DNA of 52,541 nucleotides from UBA2402 sp037139735 (GTDB taxonomy: Bacteria; Planctomycetota; Phycisphaerae; Phycisphaerales; UBA1924): NCBI GenBank assembly GCA_037139735.1, contig JBAXFU010000011.1, positions 1 to 52,541 of the forward strand, in the 5' to 3' direction. The first letter of the stretch is position 1. The number at the start of each line of letters is the position of its first letter. Under the pieces are notes generated by a model. That model had not been told where the DNA came from and did not search any database. It was given only the letters and a program-made list of their open reading frames with translations. Both the position numbers and the translations under genes were made by a program. This document shows, in pieces, positions 26,193-34,522 of the stretch.

Positions 26193-27308
26193 ATGGGCCG
26201 ACGAGGACGCCGCCATGGGAAGGGACGCAGACCGCCGCCGGGCTCCGCGCCGGGCACGCTGCCGCCGTCGGTGGTCGGGGCGAAGGCGGCGATGCGTCTG
26301 ACGGCGTACGGCTCCGCCGGGTTGGTCGAGCAGGAGGCGGCGACGGTCGAATCGTTCCGGGCATCGCTGGCGGACCCGGCGCGTGAGGTGACGTGGCTGG
26401 ATGTCGACGGGGTGGGCGACGCGGCCCTCTTGGAGGCGGTGGGTCAGGCGGCGGGCCTGCACCGGCTGACGCTGGCGGACATCGCGAACACGAACCAGCG
26501 GGCGAAGGTGGAGGACTACGGGTCGTACCTCTATGTGGTGCTGCGATCGCCCCTGAAGGCGGGCGGCAACGGCCGGATCGTGGAGTGCGAGCAGATCAGT
26601 CTGTGCCTGGGGCCGAGGTTCGTCATCTCGTTCCAAGAGGAGCACAAGCCGGGGGACTGCTACGAGGAGGTTCGCATCCGGCTTCGACAGGCCCATGCCC
26701 CGCTGCGAACGGCCGGGGCGGACGCGTTGATGCACGCGTTGATGGACGCCTCGATCGACGCCTTCTTCCCGATGCTGGAGGAGATCGGCGAGCGGCTCGA
26801 GTCGCTCGAGGATCGCTCCACGGTGGCGATGGGGCCCGGAACGATTCGCGAGTTGCATGATCTGCGGCGGGAGTTGATCACCGTGCGCCGAGCCGCGTGG
26901 CCGATGCGGGACGCGACGGGGGCGTTGATTCGCGAGCAGTCGCCGCTGATCCGTGAAGGCACGCGGATCTACCTTCGGGACGCGTACGACCACCTGGTGC
27001 AGGTGATGGACCTGGTGGAGACGAGCCGCGAGTTGGCGACGGGGCTGATCGAGATGCACCTGTCGCTGGCGAGCTTCAAGCTCAACGAGGTGATGAAGGT
27101 CTTGACGATCATCACGACGGTCTTCATTCCGCTGTCGTTCATCGCGGGCATCTACGGGATGAACTTCGACACGAACCATCCGGCGAACATGCCCGAGACG
27201 CGGTGGGAGTACGGGTATCCGATCGTGCTGGGCATGATGCTGGCGATCGCGGTGGCGATGATGTGGGCGTTTTGGCGCAAGGGGTGGCTGGGGTCGCGCG
27301 AATCGTGA
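26193..27308 (+). CDS. corA: CorA-family Mg2+/Co2+ transporter
   Basis: A 371-residue channel subunit. The long cytoplasmic part is followed by two transmembrane helices at the C-terminus. The selectivity motif YGMNFD lies between them, and the KLNEVMKVLTIITTVFIPLSFIAGIYGMNF helix is typical. The N-terminus, with its basic residues then PPGSAPGTLPP, resembles the KKGLPPGTL of Thermotoga CorA, which supports the start at 26193 rather than 26292. It forms a pentamer in the inner membrane and lets Mg2+ in. Confidence 0.95.
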   Translation: MGRRGRRHGKGRRPPPGSAPGTLPPSVVGAKAAMRLTAYGSAGLVEQEAATVESFRASLADPAREVTWLDVDGVGDAALLEAVGQAAGLHRLTLADIANTNQRAKVEDYGSYLYVVLRSPLKAGGNGRIVECEQISLCLGPRFVISFQEEHKPGDCYEEVRIRLRQAHAPLRTAGADALMHALMDASIDAFFPMLEEIGERLESLEDRSTVAMGPGTIRELHDLRRELITVRRAAWPMRDATGALIREQSPLIREGTRIYLRDAYDHLVQVMDLVETSRELATGLIEMHLSLASFKLNEVMKVLTIITTVFIPLSFIAGIYGMNFDTNHPANMPETRWEYGYPIVLGMMLAIAVAMMWAFWRKGWLGSRES

Positions 27309-27322
27309 GGCGGGGGCGACTC

Positions 27323-27943
27323 GTGGGCGAACTGCTGATTCCCGTGGCGATCGATCCGGCGGGCGTGGCGTGCGCGCCGGAGGCGGCGTTGGCGGGCGTG
27401 ACGTATCGGTGTCCGGCGTGCCTTTCGGCGTTGACGGTGCGATCGGGGGGCCGGCGGACGCACTTTGCGCACCGGGCGGGCGCGTGTTCGGGGGGCGAGG
27501 CGGCGGCGCACCGGGCGGCGTGTGCTGCGGCGGCGGGATTGGGATCGGGCGAAGCGGCGTTTGAAACGACCTGCGCGGGATGCTCGCGGAGGCACGTCGT
27601 GGCGATGCCGCCCTTCGACCAGGCGGTGCGAGAGTTCACGCTGCCCGGCGGACTGCGGGCGGACGTGGCGTTTCTCGAAGGGGGGCGGGTGCGGCTGGTG
27701 GTCGAAGTGCGTCACGGGAACGCGCTCGACACCTCGCGGATGGACCGCATGGGGGACGTGGCGTGGATCGAAGTGGCGGCGTCGGAGGTGCTGGGCGGGA
27801 CGCCGCCGTGGCGGGCGATGCGTTCGCGGGGGCTCTGGGCGTGCGCGGCATGCCTGAGCACGAGCATCGTGCGCGTGAGGGAATGTTGGAACTGCGGGGC
27901 GGAGGTGGGTGAGGGGGCCTGCGGAGCGTGCGGGGCGGGTTGA
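27323..27943 (+). CDS. CoiA-like nuclease-fold protein with C-terminal zinc ribbons
   Basis: A 206-residue protein starting with GTG, 14 bases after corA. The N-terminus YRCPACLSALTVRSGGRRTHFAHRAG is the zinc-binding lead of competence protein CoiA. The sequence GGEAAAHRAAC, then LRADVAFLEGG and VRLVVEVRHGN, matches the E, D and ExQ/K positions of its PD-(D/E)xK nuclease-like domain, with Arg at the last position. The C-terminus has CAACLSTS and CWNCGAEVGEGACGAC, likely zinc ribbons. CoiA acts with RecA on incoming single-stranded DNA in transformation, and recQ is the next gene. Function here is inferred. Confidence 0.72.
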   Translation: MGELLIPVAIDPAGVACAPEAALAGVTYRCPACLSALTVRSGGRRTHFAHRAGACSGGEAAAHRAACAAAAGLGSGEAAFETTCAGCSRRHVVAMPPFDQAVREFTLPGGLRADVAFLEGGRVRLVVEVRHGNALDTSRMDRMGDVAWIEVAASEVLGGTPPWRAMRSRGLWACAACLSTSIVRVRECWNCGAEVGEGACGACGAG

Positions 27944-28195
27944 ACTCGCCGTGACGCCCCGTGAGGGGCGGACGAGGCGTGAGGTGTGGTCGTCAGCCCC
28001 GCCGGGGCCTCGCGCGAATCGGCTCTTCCACGAGTTCCCTCACCCGCTGCGCGGGTTCGGTCGCTCGTGGCAACGGTCGTGGGCCCTTGCGGGCCCTTGG
28101 CGTGGGCAGGAATGTGGTCCCGGAGGGAGCGACGGGCAGAGCGAACCCATCGCGGGGCCTTTGGGCCTCAGGGCGTTCCGTGCCCGTTCGGGCCG
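27944..28195. repeat. Diverged single copy of multi-hairpin repeat family A
   Basis: Between the CoiA-like gene and recQ. It follows the order of modules seen at 21.6-22.1 kb: GACGCCCC then GAGGGGCGGACGA; TCGTC then GCCCC and GGGGCC; CCACGAG (28028-28034) and CTCGTGG (28064-28070) around the CCCGC-TGC-GCGGG hairpin; CAACGGTCGTGGGCCC; and GGTCCCGGAGGGAGCGACGG. The 9-base subrepeats are absent. The outer stem differs from the other copies at both partners of one pair (G-C to A-T), so pairing is kept. Confidence 0.75.
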
Positions 28196-28201
28196 GCAAC
28201 A

Positions 28202-30505
28202 ATGGCGCCGCAGAACCGCATGGACGCCCCCTCCGAGCTTCAACCCCCTGATGATGCCGCCGCGTCGCCGCTGGACGAGGCGGTGGTCGATGCGCTGCGA
28301 CGGCACTGGGGCTTCGATTCGCTCCGGCCCATGCAGGCCCAGGCCGTCAACGCCGGCCTCGAGCGGCGAGACTCGCTGCTCGTCATGCCCACCGGGGGCG
28401 GGAAGAGCCTGTGCTTTCAACTGCCCCCGCTGCTGCATGGGCGGCTGACGGTGGTGGTGTCGCCGCTGATTGCCCTCATGAAGGACCAGGTCGACGGGCT
28501 GGTGCTCAACGAATACCCCGCCGCGTGCCTGCACGGGGGCATGGAGGCGGAGGAGTCCAACGCGGTGCTGAGGCGGATGGCGGCGGGCGAACTGGCGCTG
28601 CTCTACCTCGCGCCCGAGCGGCTGCTGCAGCCGTGGATGCTCGCGAAGCTGGCGGCGTGCAACCAGCGTCACGGCCCGTGGGCCTTCGCCATCGACGAGG
28701 CGCACTGCATCAGCCAGTGGGGCCATGACTTTCGGCCCGAGTATCGGCGGCTGTCGGAACTGCGCGAGGCGTTCCCGCAGGCGGCCTTCCACGCCTTCAC
28801 GGCGACGGCGACGCCGCGGGTGCAGAGCGACATCGTGGCGCAGCTCAAGCTTCGCTCGCCGGAGGTGATCATCGGCGGGTTCGATCGGCCGAACCTGACG
28901 TACCGCATCGTGCCCAAGGAGGACACCACCGAACAGGCGGCGGAGATCATCAAGCGGCACGACGACGGGGCGACGATCATCTACACCATCTCGCGGCGGG
29001 GCGCGGAGGACCTGGCCAACGCGCTCAAGCGCAAGCGGATCAAGGCCGAGGCGTACCACGCCGGGCTCGACGCCGAGGAACGCCGCCGCGTGCAGGAGTC
29101 GTTCGCCAGCGAGCAGACGGACGTGGTGGTGGCGACGGTGGCCTTCGGCATGGGCATCGACCGCAGCAACGTGCGGTGCGTGATTCACGCGGAGCTTCCC
29201 AAGAGCATCGAGCACTACCAGCAGGAGACGGGCCGGGCCGGACGCGACGGGTTGCCCAGCGAGTGCGTCCTGCTCTACTCGGGCGCCGACGCGGCCAAGT
29301 GGAAGCAGGTGATGCAGCGTGGCGCGGAAGAGCAGGGAACGCCGGCGGAGGAGTTGCGGCGGCAGTTTCGGTTCATCGACGAGGTGCAGCGGTACGCCAC
29401 GGCGGGGCGATGTCGGCACGAGTTTCTGGCGTCGTACTTCGGGCAGCGGTACGTGCCGCCGGGCGGCGTGGCCGGGGGCTCGTGCAACGCGTGCGACGTG
29501 TGCCTGGGCGAACTGGAGACGCTGGCGGACTCGACGGTGGTGGCAAGGAAGATCCTGGCGTGCGTGGCGAGGCTGGCGCAGCACACGCCGGACCTTTCGT
29601 TCGGCGCGGTGCACATCGTCGACGTGCTGCGTGGGAGCGAGAAGAAGCAGGTCTTGGAGCGGGGGCACGACACGGTCTCGACGTACGGGCTGCTGCGGTC
29701 GATGTCGGCCACGACGCTGACGAGCTGCGTGAACCAGCTGGTGGACATGGGGTATCTGCGGCGATCGGAAGGGATGTATTCGACGCTCATGCTGGCGGGC
29801 AAGGCGTGGGACGTGATGCGAGGGGGCGTCGAGGTGGCCTTCGCGACGCCCAAGGAACCTGCCGCACGCGTGGCGGAGGAGACGACGCACCACGCCGGCT
29901 GCTTCGAGATGCTGCGGCGGCTGCGAACCGAGGCGGCGCGGGAGCAGGGCGTGGCGGCGTACCTCATCTTCTCCGACGCGTCACTGCAGGCGATGGCGCG
30001 GATGCGGCCCACGCGCTCCGACGTCTTCGCGTCGATTCCGGGCGTGGGCGAGCGGAAGATCCAGCAGTTCGGCGAGCGGTTCTGCCAGGCGATCGCGGCG
30101 TACGCCTCGCAGGTGGGGCTGTCGACCAACGTGGGCGGCGGGAGGCCGACGGCGGCGAGGCCCGCGGCCGGCGCGGCCCCGGCCAAGCGTCGCGAGCCGG
30201 TGCGGGGTCGCAAGGGCGACAGTTTCGCGATGCTGGCCCGGGGCATGAACGTCGAGGACGTGGCGAAGGCCGCGGGGCTCACGGTGGGGACCGTGTGGGA
30301 TCACCTGGCCGAGTACGTGAAGCAGGAGCGGCCCGAGAGCATCGCCCCGTGGGTCGACCAGCACGCGATTCGGGAGGTGCTGGTGGCGGCGGAATCGGCG
30401 CAGGGCGGCTTCCTGAAGCCGATCTACGACCGACTGGAGGGTCGGGTGGGGTACGGTCAGATTCGCGTGATCCTCACGCACCACCGGGCGCACGCGAAGG
30501 AGTGA
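28202..30505 (+). CDS. recQ: ATP-dependent DNA helicase RecQ
   Basis: A 767-residue superfamily 2 helicase. Walker A is MPTGGGKS, the DExH box is DEAHCISQWGHDFRPEY, and motif VI is QQETGRAGRDG. A zinc-binding segment (CRHEFLASYFGQ, then CNACDVC), an RQC domain (VHIVDVLRGSEKKQV) and an HRDC domain (LQAMARMRPTRSDVFASIPGVGERKIQQFG) follow. The C-terminus (residues about 670-767) adds a helix-turn-helix-like HTH_40 segment (MLARGMNVEDVAKAAGLTVGTVWDHL). It unwinds DNA 3'-5' in recombination repair. ATG 28202 is just past the repeat copy; ATG 28220 is an alternative. Confidence 0.95.
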   Translation: MAPQNRMDAPSELQPPDDAAASPLDEAVVDALRRHWGFDSLRPMQAQAVNAGLERRDSLLVMPTGGGKSLCFQLPPLLHGRLTVVVSPLIALMKDQVDGLVLNEYPAACLHGGMEAEESNAVLRRMAAGELALLYLAPERLLQPWMLAKLAACNQRHGPWAFAIDEAHCISQWGHDFRPEYRRLSELREAFPQAAFHAFTATATPRVQSDIVAQLKLRSPEVIIGGFDRPNLTYRIVPKEDTTEQAAEIIKRHDDGATIIYTISRRGAEDLANALKRKRIKAEAYHAGLDAEERRRVQESFASEQTDVVVATVAFGMGIDRSNVRCVIHAELPKSIEHYQQETGRAGRDGLPSECVLLYSGADAAKWKQVMQRGAEEQGTPAEELRRQFRFIDEVQRYATAGRCRHEFLASYFGQRYVPPGGVAGGSCNACDVCLGELETLADSTVVARKILACVARLAQHTPDLSFGAVHIVDVLRGSEKKQVLERGHDTVSTYGLLRSMSATTLTSCVNQLVDMGYLRRSEGMYSTLMLAGKAWDVMRGGVEVAFATPKEPAARVAEETTHHAGCFEMLRRLRTEAAREQGVAAYLIFSDASLQAMARMRPTRSDVFASIPGVGERKIQQFGERFCQAIAAYASQVGLSTNVGGGRPTAARPAAGAAPAKRREPVRGRKGDSFAMLARGMNVEDVAKAAGLTVGTVWDHLAEYVKQERPESIAPWVDQHAIREVLVAAESAQGGFLKPIYDRLEGRVGYGQIRVILTHHRAHAKE

Positions 30506-30512
30506 CGAGCAC

Positions 30513-30572
30513 GTGGATGAACGAGTGGATGAACGAGTGGATAAACGAGTGGATAAACGAGTGGATAAACGA
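30513..30572 (+). repeat. 12-bp tandem array, five copies, each containing an in-frame GTG
   Basis: Two GTGGATGAACGA units are followed by three GTGGATAAACGA units. They start seven bases after the recQ stop and run in frame into the FHA phosphatase gene, adding one Val-Asp-Glu/Lys-Arg tetrapeptide per unit if translated. The first two units also contain ATG in another frame. Confidence 0.9.
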
Positions 30573-32243
30573 TCCGTGCGATTGACGACGGTGACGGGGC
30601 CCAGTCTCGGGGTCTTCGAGGTGGCGCGAGGGGCACGGGCCGCGATCGGGCGGCTGCCGACGGGGGAGATCGTGCTGCCGGACGAGCGGGTGTCGAGAAG
30701 GCACGCGTCGATCATGCCGCGGGGCGAGGGGTGGACGCTGACGGATGAAGGGAGTGCGGCGGGGACGTTCCTCAACGGCGTGCGGCTGACGAAGGGGGAC
30801 GCGTTGCCCCTGATTCACGGCGACCTGGTGCGGATCGGGCCGTGGACGCTGCGCGTGGGGATCGGGCAGGACGTGTCATCGACGCTGACGGGCACGCTCG
30901 ACGACGTCTCGTCGGCGTCGCAGCGGCTGGTGCGGGTGGGCGGTTCGCAGGCCTCGACGGCGGGGCGGCGGCTGCGTTCGCTCACGCAGTGCATCGGTCG
31001 TCTGTCGGCGGCGCGCGACGAGGCGGCGATGGCGGCGATGGCGCTCGAGGCGGCGATGAGCGGGACGGGGTTCGCACGGGCCGCGTTGGTGACGCCGGGT
31101 CGGGCGGGTGGCGAGGCCATCGACGTGGTGGCGAGTCGGCGGAAGGACGCCAATGACACGTCGCCCCTGACCTTCAGCCGCGCGTTGATCGTGGCTGCCA
31201 GCGGGGCTGCCAGCGGGGCTGCCAGTGGGGCTGCCAGTGGGGCGGGGGGCGAAGCGGGACCTTCGCCGGGCACGTTCGTGCTGTCGGACGCGTCGCGGCC
31301 GGTGACGAGCCACAGCATCGTCTCGCTCGAGATCCACTCGGCGGTGTGCACGCCGGTGATGCTGGGGGACCTCTTGTGGGGCTTGCTGTACCTTGACGCC
31401 CGCGGGGGCGAGGCGAAGGCGGCGAGGGACGAGGCGGAATACTGCGAGGCGGTGGCGACCTCGCTGGGGCTCTCGCTCTCGAACCTGCGGCGGGACGAGT
31501 TGGAGCGGCGGCAGCGGGAGTTGATGTCGGAGCTGCAGGCGGCCAGGGAAGTGCAAGAGGCGATCGTGCCTCAGGGGCGTGGCGTGTCGCGGGGGCTCGA
31601 GTACTCGGTGCGGATGGTGCCGGGACAGTTCGTGGCAGGGGACCTCTTCGACGTGATGGAGCTGCCGGGCGGGGCGACGGGGTTCCTGATCGGCGACGTG
31701 ACGGGGCACGGGGCGGGGTCGGGCATGATGATGGCGATGACGCAGTCGCACCTGGCCGCGTTGCTGCGACAGACGGGCGACGTGGTGGCGAGCGTGCGGG
31801 GGGCCAACGAGTATCTGGCGGCACGGGCGCAGGGAGGCAAGTTCGCGACGCTGTGGCTGGGGCTTTTGGACCCCACGGGACTGCTGCGGTATGTCGATGC
31901 CGGCCACGGGCTGTGGCTCGTGCGTCGGGCGGACGGGACCGTGGAGCGACCGACATCGCGGGGGAGCGTGCCGCTGGGGATCGACATGGACACGCCCTTC
32001 GAGGAGGAGCAGCTTGATCTTCGGGCCGGCGACCGGGTGGTGCTCTTCAGCGACGGGGTGACGGAGCAGCGCGACGGCACGGGCGGGCAGTTCGGCGTGG
32101 ATCGCTTGGCGGCGGCGGTGCGGGAGGGGGCGGACCCCGAGGCGGACGTGCTGACGACGTTCGAGCGATTGCTGGCGTACGCGGCGGGGGGCGTGCTGGA
32201 CGACGACGCGACGGTGGCGAGTTGCCTGGTGCGACCTCGGTGA
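30513..32243 (+). CDS. FHA-GAF-SpoIIE serine phosphatase
   Basis: Up to 576 residues. Residues 25-115 are an FHA phosphothreonine-binding domain (GRLPTGEIVLPDERVSRRHASI, GTFLNGVRL). Residues 140-330 are GAF-like with a four-fold AASG repeat near 228-243. The rest is a SpoIIE/PP2C phosphatase with metal ligands in VAGDLFDV, LIGDVTGHGAGSGM, VLFSDGVTEQ and DDDATV. The FHA domain suggests recruitment by a Ser/Thr kinase substrate. The start is ambiguous because each unit of the 12-base array offers an in-frame GTG, and another lies at 30576. No good ribosome-binding site singles one out, although GGAG lies 11 bases before 30513, in the end of recQ. Confidence 0.87.
   Translation: MDERVDERVDKRVDKRVDKRSVRLTTVTGPSLGVFEVARGARAAIGRLPTGEIVLPDERVSRRHASIMPRGEGWTLTDEGSAAGTFLNGVRLTKGDALPLIHGDLVRIGPWTLRVGIGQDVSSTLTGTLDDVSSASQRLVRVGGSQASTAGRRLRSLTQCIGRLSAARDEAAMAAMALEAAMSGTGFARAALVTPGRAGGEAIDVVASRRKDANDTSPLTFSRALIVAASGAASGAASGAASGAGGEAGPSPGTFVLSDASRPVTSHSIVSLEIHSAVCTPVMLGDLLWGLLYLDARGGEAKAARDEAEYCEAVATSLGLSLSNLRRDELERRQRELMSELQAAREVQEAIVPQGRGVSRGLEYSVRMVPGQFVAGDLFDVMELPGGATGFLIGDVTGHGAGSGMMMAMTQSHLAALLRQTGDVVASVRGANEYLAARAQGGKFATLWLGLLDPTGLLRYVDAGHGLWLVRRADGTVERPTSRGSVPLGIDMDTPFEEEQLDLRAGDRVVLFSDGVTEQRDGTGGQFGVDRLAAAVREGADPEADVLTTFERLLAYAAGGVLDDDATVASCLVRPR
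31194..31241 (+). repeat. 12-bp tandem array inside the FHA phosphatase gene, four copies
   Basis: Four units based on GCTGCCAGCGGG (the last two with T for C) encode a repeated Ala-Ala-Ser-Gly linker in the GAF region. It is an in-frame coding counterpart of the intergenic arrays. Confidence 0.85.
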
Positions 32244-32315
32244 GGGCGGCGGACGTACCATGATGGACGAATCGCGGCACTCTGGCCGCAACCGCCCCAA
32301 CCCAAGGAGTTCGCG

Positions 32316-33101
32316 ATGCAATCAGGCAATCCCGCCCTCAAGAACGACGCCTTTGCCCCCCGCGAGTGGGGCGGCATCATGCAGGACCTCGAGCGTTCCC
32401 AGGCCAGCTCGCGGCCGGGCATGATGACGCTGCAGGGCACCGTGATCAAGACGGGCATTTTGGTTGGACTGTGCGCCATCACGGCGCTGATATCGGCCAA
32501 CGCGATCAAGGGGGGCGGCAGCCCGGTACCGTGGCTGCTGGCGGGCGTGATCGGCACGCTGGTGGTGGGCTTGATCCTGTTCTTTTCGTCGAAGCTGGCT
32601 CCGTTCCTCGCCCCGCTGTATGCGGTGCTGCAGGGGGCGTCGCTGGGGGCCATCTCGCTGCTGACGGTGGCGAGGCTGGGGCCGGGCAACGAACTGCTCA
32701 TCACGCAGGCGTTGGCCTTGACGTTCGGGGTCTTCATCGCCATGCTGGGGTGCTATGTGACGGGGCTGCTGCGGGCCACGCCGCTCGTCACGAAGATGAT
32801 CGTGATCGGGACGCTGGGCGTGGTGTTGACGTACCTGGCGTCGATGGTGCTGGGGCTCTTTGGCATCACGATCCTCGCGCCGCTGCACGGATCGGGGATG
32901 ATCGGCATCGGATTCAGCCTGCTGGTGGTCGGGCTGGCGGCGTTCAACCTGATCCTCGACTTCGACATGGTCGAGAACGGCGTGCGGAACGGGGCCCCCA
33001 AGCACATGGAGTGGTACGCGGGGTACGCGTTGCTGGTGACGCTGGTGTGGCTGTACATCGAGTTGCTGAGGCTGCTGGCGAAGCTGAACAGCCGCAAGTG
33101 A
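32316..33101 (+). CDS. Bax inhibitor-1/YccA-family membrane protein
   Basis: A 261-residue protein with seven hydrophobic segments after a 45-residue hydrophilic N-terminus. Family features include FLAPLYAVLQGASLGAIS, ATPLVTKMIVIGTLG and the C-terminal ILDFDMVENGVRNGAPKHMEWYAGYALLVTLVWLYIELLRLL. The acidic pair in that last segment is conserved in BI-1 proteins. Relatives are Ca2+-leak channels or, for YccA, regulators of the FtsH protease. AAGGAG precedes the ATG by seven bases. A serine tRNA follows 24 bases after the stop and may be co-transcribed. Confidence 0.92.
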   Translation: MQSGNPALKNDAFAPREWGGIMQDLERSQASSRPGMMTLQGTVIKTGILVGLCAITALISANAIKGGGSPVPWLLAGVIGTLVVGLILFFSSKLAPFLAPLYAVLQGASLGAISLLTVARLGPGNELLITQALALTFGVFIAMLGCYVTGLLRATPLVTKMIVIGTLGVVLTYLASMVLGLFGITILAPLHGSGMIGIGFSLLVVGLAAFNLILDFDMVENGVRNGAPKHMEWYAGYALLVTLVWLYIELLRLLAKLNSRK

Positions 33102-33125
33102 CGGCGCGTGGAGGGGGCTGAGCCT

Positions 33126-33213
33126 GGTGGGGTGGCAGAGCGGTTGAACGCGTCGGACTTGAAATCCGATAGAGGGCTTGTCCCTCTCGGGGGTTCGAAT
33201 CCCCCCCCCACCG
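33126..33213 (+). tRNA. tRNA-Ser (anticodon UGA)
   Basis: An 88-base class II tRNA. The acceptor stem GGTGGGG pairs with CCCCACC and the discriminator is G. The anticodon arm CGGAC-TTGAAAT-CCG gives anticodon TGA. A long variable arm is formed by AGAGGGCTTGTCCCTCT. The T arm is GGGGG-TTCGAAT-CCCCC. CCA is not encoded. It reads UCA and, by wobble, other UCN serine codons. Confidence 0.97.
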
Positions 33214-33232
33214 CTTGCGATCGGACGGAGGA

Positions 33233-33297
33233 CGGCTGGTCGGGACGGCTGGTCGGGATGGCTGGTCGGGATGGCTGGTCGGGATGGTTGGGTCGCG
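33233..33297. repeat. 13-bp tandem array, four copies plus a decayed fifth
   Basis: Units based on CGGCTGGTCGGGA (first two) and TGGCTGGTCGGGA (next two), then TGGTTGGGTCGCG. They fill the gap between tRNA-Ser and the amidohydrolase gene, ending about 20 bases before its ATG. Confidence 0.88.
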
Positions 33298-33316
33298 ATC
33301 GCTACTCTTGGCGATC

Positions 33317-34519
33317 ATGACCGACGCTTCGCTGCGTGCCGCCATTTCGGCCGAACTGGACTCGCTCAAGGCGATCCGCCACGACCTTCACGTGCATCCG
33401 GAGTTGGCGTTCCGCGAGGAGCGGACCAGTCGCGTGGTGATGCGTGAACTGGAGGCGGCGGGCGTTCGCGTGAAGGGCGGGCTCGCGAAGGGGACGGGCG
33501 TGATCGGGCACCTGCCGGCGTCGACGCCTGCGGGCAACGCGTTGCCCGCGAGGGCCTTTCGCGCGGACATGGATGCATTGCCCGTGACGGAGGCGACGGG
33601 GCTTTCGTATTCCTCGACGACGCCGGGTCTGATGCACGCGTGCGGGCATGACGGTCACACGACGATCCTGATCGGGCTGGCGAGGGTGCTGGCGAAGCGA
33701 CACCGGCCGCGACCGGTGACGTTCCTCTTCCAGCCCGCGGAAGAGGACGGGGGCGGCGCGCAGTACATGTGCCTCGACGGATGCCTGGCGGGCGAGGGCG
33801 GGGGCGGGCTTGGGACGAAGGTGGGCGAGGTCTTCGGGTTGCACGGCTGGCCGACGGTGGAGGTCGGGACGGTGGCCACGCGACCGGGCCCGCTCATGGC
33901 GGCGACCGACGAGTTCACGATCACGATCCGCGGGACGCAGTCGCACGGGGCGTACCCGCACTTCGGGCACGATCCGATCGTGGCGGCCTCGCACGTGGTG
34001 ACCGCGTTGCAGACCATCGCCTCGCGGAACGTCAGTCCGCTCGACGCGGTGGTGGCGACGGTGGGCGTGATCCGCGCCGGCACGGCGAGCAACATCATTC
34101 CGGCGGAGGCGGAACTGGTGGGGACGGTTCGCACGCTGCGTCCCGGGACGCGGTCGCTTGCGACGCGGCGAGTGCGAGAGATCGCGACGGGCGTGGCGTC
34201 GGCGATGGGGTGCGAGGCGATCGTGCGGCTGGAGGAGGGCTATCCGGTCACGCACAACGACGAGGCGCTGGCGATGGACGTGCTGCGCACGGCCCGGGCG
34301 GCGCTGGGCGAGTCGCGGGTGGCCGAGGCGGAGGAGCCGACGATGGGCGGGGAGGACTTCGCCTATTACGGGCGACACGTTCCGGCGTGCTTCCTGTTCC
34401 TGGGCCTGCGACCCAGGGGCGCGACGGGGTATCCGACGCTGCACCAGCCGGACTTTGACTTCAACGACGAGGCGATCCCCACGGGCGTCGAGATGATGGC
34501 GTCGCTCGCGCTGCGGTGA
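33317..34519 (+). CDS. M20D-family amidohydrolase (N-acyl-amino-acid or hippurate hydrolase type)
   Basis: A 400-residue zinc amidohydrolase. Metal-binding and catalytic motifs are HDLHVHPELAFRE at the N-terminus, HACGHDGHTT near 108-117, QPAEEDGGGA and GGEDFAYYGRHVPACFLFLG at the C-terminus. The dimerisation/lid domain includes GTQSHGAYPHFGHDPI. Members remove acyl groups from amino acids such as N-acetyl-diaminopimelate, hippurate or indole-acetyl conjugates; the substrate cannot be assigned. ATG 33317 is the natural start. The frame extends upstream through the 13-base array without family similarity. Confidence 0.92.
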   Translation: MTDASLRAAISAELDSLKAIRHDLHVHPELAFREERTSRVVMRELEAAGVRVKGGLAKGTGVIGHLPASTPAGNALPARAFRADMDALPVTEATGLSYSSTTPGLMHACGHDGHTTILIGLARVLAKRHRPRPVTFLFQPAEEDGGGAQYMCLDGCLAGEGGGGLGTKVGEVFGLHGWPTVEVGTVATRPGPLMAATDEFTITIRGTQSHGAYPHFGHDPIVAASHVVTALQTIASRNVSPLDAVVATVGVIRAGTASNIIPAEAELVGTVRTLRPGTRSLATRRVREIATGVASAMGCEAIVRLEEGYPVTHNDEALAMDVLRTARAALGESRVAEAEEPTMGGEDFAYYGRHVPACFLFLGLRPRGATGYPTLHQPDFDFNDEAIPTGVEMMASLALR

Positions 34520-34522
34520 GGT

